DNA from: JBQTIY01 sp052387675
Lineage (GTDB): Bacteria; Planctomycetota; B15-G4
Reading direction: 5' to 3'
Length of the DNA stretch: 64,000 nt
NCBI GenBank assembly: GCA_052387675.1
Contig: JBQTIY010000006.1
Coordinates: forward strand, 1-64,000
Of the stretch, positions 54,093 to 64,000 are shown one piece after another (within the stretch, counting starts at the first letter, position 1; each line of letters starts with the position of its first letter). The notes beneath the pieces are model-generated. The model did no database searches. It was not told the origin of the DNA and worked only from the letters and a program-made list of their open reading frames with translations. The position numbers and the translations under genes were made by a program.

Positions 54093-54275
54093 TCACTCGT
54101 CCAGATCGTCGTCGTCGTCACCGCCGACGGCCAGAGGCTGCAGCGCGAGCGGCTCTGTGCGCACGATCTCGAATTCGGTGCCGCACTCCGAACACTCGAG
54201 GATCTGCCCCTCCTCGGCATCAGGATCGAGATCGTTCTCTTCAGTGCATTCGGAGCATTCCCAACTCGCAGCCAC
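54093..54275 (-). CDS. LysW-like zinc-ribbon amino-group carrier protein candidate
   Basis: A 60-residue protein. GTG 54275 is preceded by GGAGAAG at proper spacing. Cys pairs at 7/10 (ECSEC) and 28/31 (ECSEC, then GTEFEIV) form a zinc ribbon like LysW (CPEC ... CxxCGAELEVV). A PLALQPL segment follows, then an acidic tail ending DDDDDLDE. LysW carries alpha-aminoadipate or glutamate on the side chain of its last Glu; here the last residue is Glu60, although the usual EDWGE ending is absent. No LysX/ArgX ligase or later pathway gene is in the window. A generic zinc ribbon is the alternative. It converges on the methyltransferase gene (6-base gap). Confidence 0.65.
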   Translation of the reverse strand: MAASWECSECTEENDLDPDAEEGQILECSECGTEFEIVRTEPLALQPLAVGGDDDDDLDE

Positions 54276-54462
54276 AGACTTCTCCAGGAGATGTTGCCGC
54301 CGGCGCACGGGTTCGGTGGCGCCGGCCAGAACGGGAAGGTCACCACCAAACGGGAGCTTTGTCAACGGGCGGCCGGCGGTGCGCGGGCTCGGAGCGGCAG
54401 CGGAGGGCGTGGTAGACTCGGCGCCCTTCGTTCCGCCCCCTCCCGATCGGGCGCTTCCAACC

Positions 54463-56238
54463 ATGCGCGTGCTCTTCCTGTACAACGAAGTCGAGAGCCT
54501 GGGCATCCAGTACCTGTCAGCCGCCCTGCGGCGCGCCGGCCACACGACCGGGCTGGTCTTCGATCCCAAACTCTTCGACTTCTTCCGCCACGAGTACAAC
54601 AGTTCACTCCTGAGGCGCAGCTTCTCCTTCGAGAAGCAGGTGCTGCGGCGCATTGAGGAGTTCCGGCCGGACGTGGTGGGCTTCTCCATGCTCACGGCGA
54701 ACACTGACTGGGCGCTGAACTATGCGCGCCAGATCAAGCAGCGCTGGCCGTACGTGGAGATCGTGGCAGGCGGCTACCACGCCACGGCCACGAGCCAGCC
54801 GGTGCTCGAAACCAAGCTCGTGGACTGGATCGTGCGGGGCGAGGCCGAGTTCAGCATGGTGGACCTGGTCGATAGCCTGCAAGCAGCGCTCGTCGACTCC
54901 GCCGGCCAGCCGGTTTCCGAAGACGGCGCCGACCGGGAGAGCTGGATGGCGGGCTGGGGTTCGCGGCGGGTGGATCGCCAGCGCGTGGAAGTCGGCATCC
55001 CGAATCTGGCCTGGATCGATGAACAGGGCTTCCACAGCAATCCGCTGCGGCCCTACGAGTCCGACCTGGACCTCTTGGGACGGCCCGACAAGGAACTCTT
55101 CCATGCCATGGGCGAGCCCTTCACGGTGGGCCACTTCGTGATGTGGCGCCGCGGCTGTCCCTGGGGCTGCACCTTCTGCAGCAACAACTATTACCGGCGC
55201 GAGTACTTCGGCGACCGCAAGGATTGGATGTTCACCAAGGATTTCGTGCGCAGCCAGAGCGTCGAGCACGCCCTGGCGGAACTGCGCGACATCAAGGCGC
55301 GCTGCAATCCGCGGCTCATGCGCGTGAACGATGACGACATCTGCTGCGACGAGGAATGGCTGCGCGAGATGTCCGAGCGCATGACCGACGCCGAGCGCAT
55401 CCCCTTCAAGTGCTTCGTGATCCCGAACAACGTCAACGAGCGCACGATCAAGTACCTGAAGAAGATGGGCTGCCAGCAGATTCAGATGGGCGTGCAGTCG
55501 CTCAATCCTGAGATCCGCAAACTCATCGGCCGGCCCAATAGCGAGGCCCAGATCGCACGCGCCATCGATCTCATCCACCAGGCCGGCATCGGCCTCTTCG
55601 TAGATCAGATCTTCGGCCTGCCTGGTGAAACCGAGGAGGACTGCAAGTACCTCGAGCGCTTCTATGACGAACATCCGGCCGATGTCGTCTCGATCTACTG
55701 GCTCGACCTCTGGGGCGGCGTCGAGGTTCTGCAGCAGGCCGTCAACGCCGGCACGATCAGCCAGGAAGACGCCGACATGATCGCCAAGGTGGCCGAGGAG
55801 GGCTGCATCAGCACGGTGCGCCGCTACCACAACGACTTTGCCAAGCCCTATGCGGCGCGCATCGAGATCCGCAATTACTTCCACCCGGTGGTGGCACGCT
55901 TTCTCAAGCGCACCGGGCTCTGGCGCGTGCCGCACGCCGTGGGCTGGTTCCGGCTCGCACGGGCCTGGTACGGCTTCACCTTGGCTTGGAATCCCGACCG
56001 CTGGCCCAAGCCATACCAGGGCTACGACGTGAGCTGGACGCGCATTCCCCGGCTCGTGGTGCGCTACGCAGGCCTGCGCTTCAAGCACCTGCTCACCGGC
56101 CGGATGACCCTGCCGATGACGGAGTTGCCGCCGCTGCCCGGGCCGCGCCTCAAGCCATCCCGGCACACACCCAACGCAGTTCCTGCCACGGTCAGCACTG
56201 CAGCTCGCCAAGCCGACACCGCTGCCGTGGCGCGCTGA
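54463..56238 (+). CDS. B12-binding-domain radical SAM enzyme
   Basis: A 591-residue protein. ATG 54463 (MRVLFLYNEVESLGIQYLSA) is chosen: family similarity begins at once, while the longer frame upstream overlaps the LysW-like gene. An N-terminal cobalamin-binding-type fold spans 1-150 (FRPDVVGFSMLTANTDWALN, VEIVAGGYHATATSQPVL). The radical SAM motif is Cys232-x3-Cys236-x2-Cys239 (RGCPWGCTFCSNN), followed by RVNDDDICCDEEWL and QIQMGVQSLNPEIRKLIGRP. Members methylate or rearrange lipids, sugars and natural products. The C-terminal 120 residues contain an amphipathic stretch, possibly membrane-associated. Neighbours (methyltransferase, LysW-like) hint at a modification pathway. Confidence 0.88.
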   Translation: MRVLFLYNEVESLGIQYLSAALRRAGHTTGLVFDPKLFDFFRHEYNSSLLRRSFSFEKQVLRRIEEFRPDVVGFSMLTANTDWALNYARQIKQRWPYVEIVAGGYHATATSQPVLETKLVDWIVRGEAEFSMVDLVDSLQAALVDSAGQPVSEDGADRESWMAGWGSRRVDRQRVEVGIPNLAWIDEQGFHSNPLRPYESDLDLLGRPDKELFHAMGEPFTVGHFVMWRRGCPWGCTFCSNNYYRREYFGDRKDWMFTKDFVRSQSVEHALAELRDIKARCNPRLMRVNDDDICCDEEWLREMSERMTDAERIPFKCFVIPNNVNERTIKYLKKMGCQQIQMGVQSLNPEIRKLIGRPNSEAQIARAIDLIHQAGIGLFVDQIFGLPGETEEDCKYLERFYDEHPADVVSIYWLDLWGGVEVLQQAVNAGTISQEDADMIAKVAEEGCISTVRRYHNDFAKPYAARIEIRNYFHPVVARFLKRTGLWRVPHAVGWFRLARAWYGFTLAWNPDRWPKPYQGYDVSWTRIPRLVVRYAGLRFKHLLTGRMTLPMTELPPLPGPRLKPSRHTPNAVPATVSTAARQADTAAVAR

Positions 56239-56268
56239 TTCCGCGTCCGTCGCCAGCAGGGCGGCCCC

Positions 56269-56691
56269 TCAGGAACGCGGCACGGCTCCCAGCAGCCGTC
56301 GGTAGAGATCGGCCGCAGCCTGAGTGAAAGCGGCGCTGGCCTGCTCCTGTTCGGCGAGATCCGCCAGACTCAGGCTCTGCTGGCGCTGGTGCCGCGCGTT
56401 GACGTCAGCGGCGGCCCGGGCCAAGGCCTCCACGGCCTCGACACCCTGGCGCGCCTGCGCGCTGCCCTCGGTGTCCAGCCGCAGACACAGGTGCCGCCCG
56501 CCGCCCGAATCGTCCCGGGCGTAGAGTCGCAGCAAAGGCCCGGCAGGGATTTCCTCCCAGAGGAAGGCCGGCCCCCACTGGTGGAGTGGCTCGCGCTGCT
56601 CCAGAAAATGAAACCACTCGGCCTCGCTGATGCGGCAATACGCACCCGGCAGCAGCGCTGCACTGCGCGGCTCTTCGGCGGCGCCCTTCAG
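56269..56691 (-). CDS. small protein of unknown function with apparent CTG start
   Basis: The frame is open from just after the in-frame TGA at 56703-56705. No ATG or GTG occurs before TTG 56535 (which would give 88 residues), yet the 52 codons upstream read like real protein (ISEAEWFHFLEQREPLHQW, AFLWEEIPAG). A CTG at 56691-56689 overlaps the TGA of the asparaginase gene (CTGA) and has GAGGTG 5-6 bases upstream. With that start the product has 140 residues: Trp-rich first half, helical Ala/Gln-rich second half (AAFTQAAADLYRRLLG). No family is recognised. It may be a partner of the Ntn hydrolase. Confidence 0.55.
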   Translation of the reverse strand: MKGAAEEPRSAALLPGAYCRISEAEWFHFLEQREPLHQWGPAFLWEEIPAGPLLRLYARDDSGGGRHLCLRLDTEGSAQARQGVEAVEALARAAADVNARHQRQQSLSLADLAEQEQASAAFTQAAADLYRRLLGAVPRS

Positions 56692-57767
56692 GAGAGCACC
56701 TCACCATCGATCAGCGCCGTGCCGGCCGCATCGGTGAAGGCGTACTGGAAGCCGCGCAGCAGTGAGCCGCCCCAGACTTCGCCGTCGCGCCGCACCACGA
56801 GAAAGGCCACGTCACCCTGGCGCTGCAGGGCCGCCTGCGCGCGCCGGACCCGAGCCAGGACTTCTGCCGCGGCCTCACGCGGAGACAGGCCGCGCCGCAT
56901 CGCCTCCACGATCGAGACGCAGCCGCCGGTGCGGATGACTTCCTCGCCGACGCCGGTGGAGACCGCCGCGCCCACGAGGTCGTCGCAGTAGCTGCCGGCG
57001 CCGATGATGGGCGAATCCCCCACGCGGCCCGGCAGCTTGAAGGCCAGGCCGCTGGTCGTCACGGCGGTGGCGAGGCGCCCGTTATCCAGTGCGATGAGCC
57101 CGATCGTGTCGTGATCTTCGCGGGGCGCGCCCTGCAGCGTCGCGCGGCGCGCCTCCTCGAAGGCGTCTGTGCCGGCGTCCCCGCCGACCGGCTGCGCGGC
57201 GCGAAAGCGCTCGTAGGCCGCGCGAGATTCGGGCGTCAGCAAATCCTGCTCCGCAAAGCCCTGCGCCCGCGCGAAGGCCAGCGCGCCCTCACCCACCATG
57301 AGCACATGGGCCGTGCGTTCCATCACGCGGCGCGCCACCGAGACGGGATGCAAGATGCGCCGCAGCGCGGCGACACCGCCACAGGCCAGTGTGTCGCCGC
57401 GCATCACGGCCGCGTCGAGTTCCACTTCGCCCGCGGCATTGGGCAGTCCGCCGTAGCCCACGCTCGAGACAGCGGGATCAGCCTCCGAGACTCTCACTCC
57501 CGCCTCGCAGGCATCTAAAGGATGCTCGGCGCCGCGCGAGAGAACGTCCCAGGCCGCAGCATTGGCGGCCTGCCCAAAGTTCCAGGTGGAGACGACAAGC
57601 CGCGCGCGCCTAGTGGGCAGGGCCACGCCTGATGCCGCCGCTTTGCAGCCCGCCAACCCACCGAGCGCAGTCACCGCCACCAGGGATTGGCCAGCCTGCG
57701 TCAGAAAGTCGCGCCGCGTTGGATTCGCGGCGGCGTCCGGGGAGGGCAGCGGACGATCATCGGACAT
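56688..57767 (-). CDS. N4-(beta-N-acetylglucosaminyl)-L-asparaginase-type Ntn hydrolase, Tat lipoprotein
   Basis: A 359-residue precursor of the type 2 asparaginase (T2) family, which cleaves itself to expose a Thr nucleophile. The cleavage site is HDT221IG (EDHDTIGLIALDNGRLATAV), followed by GRVGDSPIIGAGSYCDD. The N-terminus has a twin-arginine signal (RRDFLTQAG, Arg18-Arg19) and a lipobox LAGC with Cys41, so the enzyme is probably an exported lipoprotein acting on glyco-asparagine or isoaspartyl peptides. The gene lies 108 bases downstream of katG and overlaps the next small gene. Confidence 0.88.
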   Translation of the reverse strand: MSDDRPLPSPDAAANPTRRDFLTQAGQSLVAVTALGGLAGCKAAASGVALPTRRARLVVSTWNFGQAANAAAWDVLSRGAEHPLDACEAGVRVSEADPAVSSVGYGGLPNAAGEVELDAAVMRGDTLACGGVAALRRILHPVSVARRVMERTAHVLMVGEGALAFARAQGFAEQDLLTPESRAAYERFRAAQPVGGDAGTDAFEEARRATLQGAPREDHDTIGLIALDNGRLATAVTTSGLAFKLPGRVGDSPIIGAGSYCDDLVGAAVSTGVGEEVIRTGGCVSIVEAMRRGLSPREAAAEVLARVRRAQAALQRQGDVAFLVVRRDGEVWGGSLLRGFQYAFTDAAGTALIDGEVLS

Positions 57768-57875
57768 GGTCCTGGCACTCCCCGAGAGACGAGTTGGCCG
57801 CGGCGTGACAACGCAGCAGCCCCCAAGTATGCCGAGTGGAGAACCGATCCGGGAGTGCGCACGAGAAGATCCGGG

Positions 57876-60302
<2,427 letters not shown>

Positions 60303-60499
60303 GGGGCTGGAGACAGAAATGAAATCGAGTCGATCGCTAGCACGATGGCGGAATCCTATCCACAGAGCGTTTCCGTTCGGCGCCCGAAGCGCCCCGGTGC
60401 CGGTTCGATTTCCCGATCAGAGTGAACTCGGCGCCTCATTCGACCCGCGAGCGTCCAGCGGGCCGAGCCGGCGCTCAGGGCGGGGTAACGAGGACTGAA

Positions 60500-60577
60500 T
60501 GGTGACCCCAACGGGATTTGAACCCGTGTTACCAGGATGAAAACCTGGCGTCCTAGACCAGGCTAGACGATGGGGCC
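60500..60577 (-). tRNA. tRNA-Glu (anticodon UUC)
   Basis: A full cloverleaf reads on the minus strand: acceptor GGCCCCA paired with TGGGGTC, anticodon stem CCAGG/CCTGG with loop TTTTCAT (anticodon TTC at 60539-60541), T arm ACGGG-TTCAAAT-CCCGT, discriminator A and encoded CCA at 60500-60502. It decodes GAA/GAG. Located 90 bases downstream of the metallophosphoesterase stop on the same strand. Confidence 0.97.
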
Positions 60578-60666
60578 ACGCGCCCCGAGGGGTCGCACCG
60601 CCAGGGGCGGCGGCGGGATGATAAGGAATCCACCCTCGGCCTTTCACGCAGCCCTTTCGCGCCCGC

Positions 60667-61494
60667 TCAGACCTCGGCCACGAGCACCGGGCGAAAGTCG
60701 ATGAAGTCGCAGGCCGTGAGCTGGTAGCGCACACCACGGCGCAAACCGCCGACGCGTGCTCGGCGCAAGAGATCGAGGGAATGCAGGTGCCCGAAAATGA
60801 CGTGCTGCACTCCGGCGCGTTCGAAGCGCTCGGTGAGTTCATGGGCAGGCAGTTCACTGGCCGGATCAGTGCCCTCAGGCCGCGGCCCCACCGGCGGATA
60901 ATGCACCATGACGATGCGCAGCGCGGCCGGCCGTTGGGCCGTGCCCGCTGCGGCCGCACCCGCGCCGGCGACAGCATCCAGCGCCGCCAGGGCCCTGTCG
61001 AGGCGCCCGAGTTCGCGCTGGTAGACCTTGAGCGCCGCAGCGGCCTGCGTCGCGTCGAGTTCGGCGGAGATGGCCTCACCCTGCCAGAGGATCAGGTCGT
61101 GGTAGCTGATCCCAGGGGCATCCCAAAGTCGGGTGCCGCACACCGCGACCGGCCCCACGCGCACAGCGCTCGCGTCCAGGGCCGTGAGGGATGGCGGCAA
61201 CGCGGCTTCCAGCTTCTTGCGCGAGTCGGGCCACCAGTGCTCGTGATTCCCCTTCACGATGAGTTTGCGGCCCGGGCGCGCGTGCAGCCAGGCCAAGTCG
61301 GGCGCAGCGCCAGGCAAGTCCCGGGCCCAACTGATGTCACCCGGCACCAGCACGAGGTCGCCAGGGACCACGAGTTCGTCCCAGGCGGCAGCCATGCGCG
61401 CGGTGTGCCCCACCCACTGCGGACCGAAGCGGTCCATGAGCTTGTTCGCGGTTCCGAGCGACAGGTGGGGATCGGAGAGGGCGAAGACGCGCAC
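60667..61494 (-). CDS. calcineurin-like metallophosphoesterase
   Basis: A 275-residue cytoplasmic phosphoesterase. Metal-ligand motifs are in order: SDPHLSLG (Asp8, His10), VPGDISWARDL, KGNHEHWW, MVHYPPVG and FGHLHSLD. The family includes nucleotidases and phosphodiesterases with varied substrates; none can be named here. ATG 61494 (MRVFALSDPH) places Asp8 as in homologs. It is divergent from the DUF255 gene with a 25-base gap, so their promoters must overlap or lie inside the coding sequence. Confidence 0.88.
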   Translation of the reverse strand: MRVFALSDPHLSLGTANKLMDRFGPQWVGHTARMAAAWDELVVPGDLVLVPGDISWARDLPGAAPDLAWLHARPGRKLIVKGNHEHWWPDSRKKLEAALPPSLTALDASAVRVGPVAVCGTRLWDAPGISYHDLILWQGEAISAELDATQAAAALKVYQRELGRLDRALAALDAVAGAGAAAAGTAQRPAALRIVMVHYPPVGPRPEGTDPASELPAHELTERFERAGVQHVIFGHLHSLDLLRRARVGGLRRGVRYQLTACDFIDFRPVLVAEV

Positions 61495-61519
61495 CGCGGC
61501 GTTTCCCTACGATGGAGAG

Positions 61520-63580
61520 ATGCTCAGTGCGCAACGCACCCTTGGCGACTATAGCGACCATGACTCCGCCGGAAGGCCAGCAAGTCGCTTGGTGTCGCTC
61601 TGCGCCGCCGCCCTGCTGGCCCTCTCGAGCTGCTCGGATCCCGTCTCACCGCCCGAGCCGTCTCGGCCAGCCGCTTGGCGCCTGGCGGAGAGCACCAGCC
61701 CCTATCTGCGTGCTCATGCCGACAACCCCGTGGCCTGGTATCCGTGGGGTGAGCAGGCCTTCGCTCGGGCGCGCGAACTCGATCGGCCGGTTTTGCTCTC
61801 GATCGGCTACAGCACCTGCCACTGGTGCCATGTCATGGAGCGCACGACCTTTCAGGACCCCGAATGCGCACGGCTGCTCAACGAGAGCTTTATCGCCATC
61901 AAGGTCGACCGCGAGGAGCGCCCGGACATCGACGCGCGCTACTTGCGGGCACTGCACCTGCTCACCGGCACGGGCGGCTGGCCAGCGAACCTTTTCCTGA
62001 CGCCGGACGGCGAGCCCTTTGCGGGCGGCACCTACTTCCCGCCCCGTGCCGAAGAAGGCCAATTGGCGTTCCCCGATGTGCTCGACCGCATCCTGACAGC
62101 CTGGACTTCGGATCGGGAGGCCGTGCTCAGTACGGCCAGCCAGGTCGGCCGCGTGCTGAGCAGCGATCACTTGCCGCCGGCCACGGCCCTCGATCCCGAG
62201 CGTCTGCTGGGCGAGGCCACGACCTCGATCTTTGCCTCGCTGGACACTGAGCAGGGCGGCACGCATGGCGCGCCCAAGTTTCCGCCGTCGCTGGCGCTGC
62301 GCTTTCTGTTGCGCCGGCATGTCCGTCAGGGAGCTGACGTGTTGCCGAGCGTGGGCGTCTCGCTGGACGCCATGGCCACCGGCGGCCTACGCGACCACAT
62401 CGGCGGCGGCTTTCACCGCTACACCGTGGATGCCGAGTGGCGCCTGCCGCATTTCGAGAAGATGCTCGATGACAACGCGCTGCTGCTCCTGACCTACGCC
62501 GAGGCCGGGCAGCTCGCCGGCGTCGAGCGCTGGGGCGACGAGGCTCGCGCGATCTTCGACTTCCTGCAGCGCGAACTGCGCACGGACGCCGGCCTCTATG
62601 CCTGCGCGCTCGATGCCGACAGCCGCACGCCGGAAGACCCGCAGGGCCCGGGCCAGGAGGGGCGCTTCTACACTTGGACCCGCGACGAGATCCAAACGGC
62701 GCTGGGCGCGGCCGATGCCGTGCGCTTCGGTGCGATCTACGCCTCGACGGAGGAAGCCCTCGACCTGACCGATGGCCGGCTGGTCTTGCAGCCGCGCGCG
62801 ATCCTCGACAGCTTTGCGCCGCCTGGCTCGCTGGAGCGCACTTCCTTCCTGAACTGGCAGGCCCAGATGCTGTCGACGCTGCGTGCAACTCGCGCGCAGC
62901 GCCCGCGGCCGGCACGAGACGACCAGTGCAAACTGGGCAGCAACGGTCTGCTGCTCTCGGCGCTGTGCCGTGCTGGCGGACTGCTCGGCAACGAGGAGTT
63001 CCTCGCAGCGGCGCGCAACCTCGTCGCGGCGCTGCGCACAGCGCCGGGTTTCCAGCCGCAGAGCCTGCCGCATCTTTGGATCGACGGGGCCGCTGTGGGC
63101 AAGGCCACGCTCTTCGATCATGCAGCTCTGGGCCTGGGCTTGCTCGACGCCGCCGCGGCTTTGAACGAACCGGCCCTGCTCGTGGAGGCCGCCGCCGTGA
63201 CGCGGCAGCTCATCGTCCGCTTCGCTCACGAGGACGGCAGCTTCTACGACACGGACGGAGAGGACGCTTTGCTCCCGGGGCGCGGGCGCGAGATCCAGGA
63301 CGGGGCCGTGGCTTCTGGCTCCAGCCTCACCCTGGAACTCCTGCTACGTCTGGCGCCGCTCGACCCGAGCGGCCGGATCGGCGGCCTCGCCGAGAACGCG
63401 CTGGCCCGGCTGGGCCCGCTCAGCGAACTGGGTCCCGTGGCCTTCATCTCACTGCTGTCGGCTCTGGATCTGGCGCAGGGCCCGCTGACCGACTCGCGCC
63501 TGGATTTCCCGGCCCTGGAGGCCGCCAAACTGCCCGAGGCGGTGCTGAACCAAGTGCAGGCGCGCCTGGGCGCCGACTGA
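61520..63580 (+). CDS. DUF255 (YyaL-type) thioredoxin-domain protein, probable lipoprotein
   Basis: A 686-residue protein. ATG 61520 gives a signal with lipobox LSSC (LLALSSCSD). A thioredoxin-like DUF255 domain starts at SPYLRAHADNPVAWYPWGEQ with Cys100-His-Trp-Cys103 (STCHWCHVM), followed by VDREERPDIDARYL and GWPANLFLTPDGEPFAGGTY. An (alpha/alpha)6-barrel-like helical domain follows (GGFHRYTVDAEWRLPHFEKM, LYACALDADSRTPE). The family resembles cellulose-2-epimerase/glycosidase barrels, but its function is unproven. The shift from cytoplasm to envelope is inferred from the signal only. The Shine-Dalgarno spacing is poor, so a start slightly downstream is possible. Confidence 0.86.
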   Translation: MLSAQRTLGDYSDHDSAGRPASRLVSLCAAALLALSSCSDPVSPPEPSRPAAWRLAESTSPYLRAHADNPVAWYPWGEQAFARARELDRPVLLSIGYSTCHWCHVMERTTFQDPECARLLNESFIAIKVDREERPDIDARYLRALHLLTGTGGWPANLFLTPDGEPFAGGTYFPPRAEEGQLAFPDVLDRILTAWTSDREAVLSTASQVGRVLSSDHLPPATALDPERLLGEATTSIFASLDTEQGGTHGAPKFPPSLALRFLLRRHVRQGADVLPSVGVSLDAMATGGLRDHIGGGFHRYTVDAEWRLPHFEKMLDDNALLLLTYAEAGQLAGVERWGDEARAIFDFLQRELRTDAGLYACALDADSRTPEDPQGPGQEGRFYTWTRDEIQTALGAADAVRFGAIYASTEEALDLTDGRLVLQPRAILDSFAPPGSLERTSFLNWQAQMLSTLRATRAQRPRPARDDQCKLGSNGLLLSALCRAGGLLGNEEFLAAARNLVAALRTAPGFQPQSLPHLWIDGAAVGKATLFDHAALGLGLLDAAAALNEPALLVEAAAVTRQLIVRFAHEDGSFYDTDGEDALLPGRGREIQDGAVASGSSLTLELLLRLAPLDPSGRIGGLAENALARLGPLSELGPVAFISLLSALDLAQGPLTDSRLDFPALEAAKLPEAVLNQVQARLGAD

Positions 63581-63616
63581 GCGACGCGATTCGGGAAGCT
63601 CGCGTAGACTCCCGCG

Positions 63617-64000
63617 ATGCACAGCCCGCAGACCGCGTCCTTGGCTTCGACCCGCACCCCGCCACGACTGAGCCGCCCCCGGCTCCTTCGTCCCGTGCTC
63701 GCGCTGTTTTGCGCGGCGCTCTGTTCCGGCGTCGCCGCCGCTCAGTCCTGGAACCTGCCCGGGCACTTCGAGGCGGTCTCGTTGCCGGGCACTTTCAACG
63801 TGCCGGTCGGCATCACCTTCGCTCCCGACGGGCGCATCTTTCTCATCGAGAAGCCAGGCACCGTGCGCGTACTGAGCGATGCCGGCGTGCAGCAGCCGGC
63901 GGTCTTTCTGGACCTGGTGGCCGAAGTGAACAACGACTGGGACCGCGGCCTGCTCGCGCTCGCGCTACACCCCGGCTGGGTGGCCGATGGCGGCAGCAGC
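63617..64000 (+). CDS. PQQ-type glucose/sorbosone dehydrogenase family protein (partial)
   Basis: The first 128 residues of a gene cut by the window end. A signal peptide (PVLALFCAALCSGVAAAQS) is followed by the beta-propeller opening of soluble PQQ-dependent aldose dehydrogenases: VPVGITFAPDGRIFLIEKPG, VRVLSDAGVQ and NNDWDRGLLALALHPGW. Exported sugar oxidation is the expected role, and PQQ ligands would lie beyond the window. The start is 36 bases after the DUF255 stop, same strand. Confidence 0.85.
   Translation, partial: MHSPQTASLASTRTPPRLSRPRLLRPVLALFCAALCSGVAAAQSWNLPGHFEAVSLPGTFNVPVGITFAPDGRIFLIEKPGTVRVLSDAGVQQPAVFLDLVAEVNNDWDRGLLALALHPGWVADGGSS

Noticed and set aside
54276..54704. N-terminal extension of the LysW-like frame to 203 codons
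   Set aside because: Would cover the start of the B12-radical SAM gene on the opposite strand; GTG 54275 has a good Shine-Dalgarno.

Overview
The window is high-GC DNA from a Gram-negative bacterium. An outer membrane is indicated by lpxK (lipid A 4'-kinase), a LolC/LolD lipoprotein-release pair, a secretin and many predicted exported or lipid-anchored proteins. The lineage cannot be fixed from the sequence. The set of traits (one-chain PurL with a PurS-like N-terminus plus a separate PurQ, many type II-like prepilins, a MORN lipoprotein, a zinc-finger anti-sigma pair, a DUF255 protein, a PQQ-type sugar dehydrogenase, no rRNA or phage genes) would fit Planctomycetota or a deltaproteobacterial-type lineage; that is a low-confidence inference. 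Genes are tightly packed, with 1-, 4- or 8-nt overlaps, and start codons include many GTG and TTG.

Layout. 0.1-3.7 kb: five plus-strand prepilin genes, three of them paralogous GspG-like major pseudopilins, closed by a strong hairpin terminator. 3.7-10.5 kb: minus-strand run lysS - lolC/E-like permease - lolD - leaderless pseudopilin-like protein - MORN lipoprotein - ETF-quinone oxidoreductase. 10.6-15.0 kb: plus-strand tig-clpP-clpX-rlmN (protein folding and proteolysis, plus ribosome modification). 15.0-17.5 kb: minus-strand accA, ECF sigma factor, anti-sigma factor. 17.6-21.4 kb: purL-purQ. 21.5-31.0 kb: a minus-strand ten-gene operon for a type IV pilus / type II secretion-like machine. 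Its order is prepilin, PilX/GspK-like, GspH-like, fused PilM-PilN, PilO-like, PilP/GspC-like, secretin, STAS protein, GspE ATPase, GspF. 31.4-38.7 kb: a HEAT-repeat exported protein, a radical SAM/SPASM protein, typA with a small upstream ORF, and a GT39-like membrane glycosyltransferase. 38.8-40.9 kb: lpxK and an orphan parA. 40.9-48.0 kb: TPR protein, B12/radical SAM protein and a heterodimeric ABC exporter, all overlapping. 48.1-56.2 kb: alkaline-phosphatase-superfamily protein, YfhO-like membrane protein, methyltransferase, LysW-like carrier protein and a B12-binding radical SAM enzyme. 56.3-64.0 kb: a small protein with an apparent CTG start, an isoaspartyl-peptidase-type Ntn hydrolase, an exported KatG, tRNA-Glu, a metallophosphoesterase, a DUF255 protein and the start of a sugar dehydrogenase.

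Functional links. The strongest candidate for an under-described system is the pilus/secretion operon with its STAS-domain gene and PilM-PilN fusion, considered together with the separate bank of tandem pseudopilins, the leaderless GspG-like protein and the divergent HEAT-repeat exported protein. No prepilin peptidase and no PilT retraction ATPase lie in the window. A second item is the 60-residue LysW-like carrier, which keeps the zinc Cys pairs and a C-terminal glutamate but has no lysine or arginine biosynthesis gene nearby. Base composition is visibly less GC-rich from about 26 to 39 kb than in the flanks.
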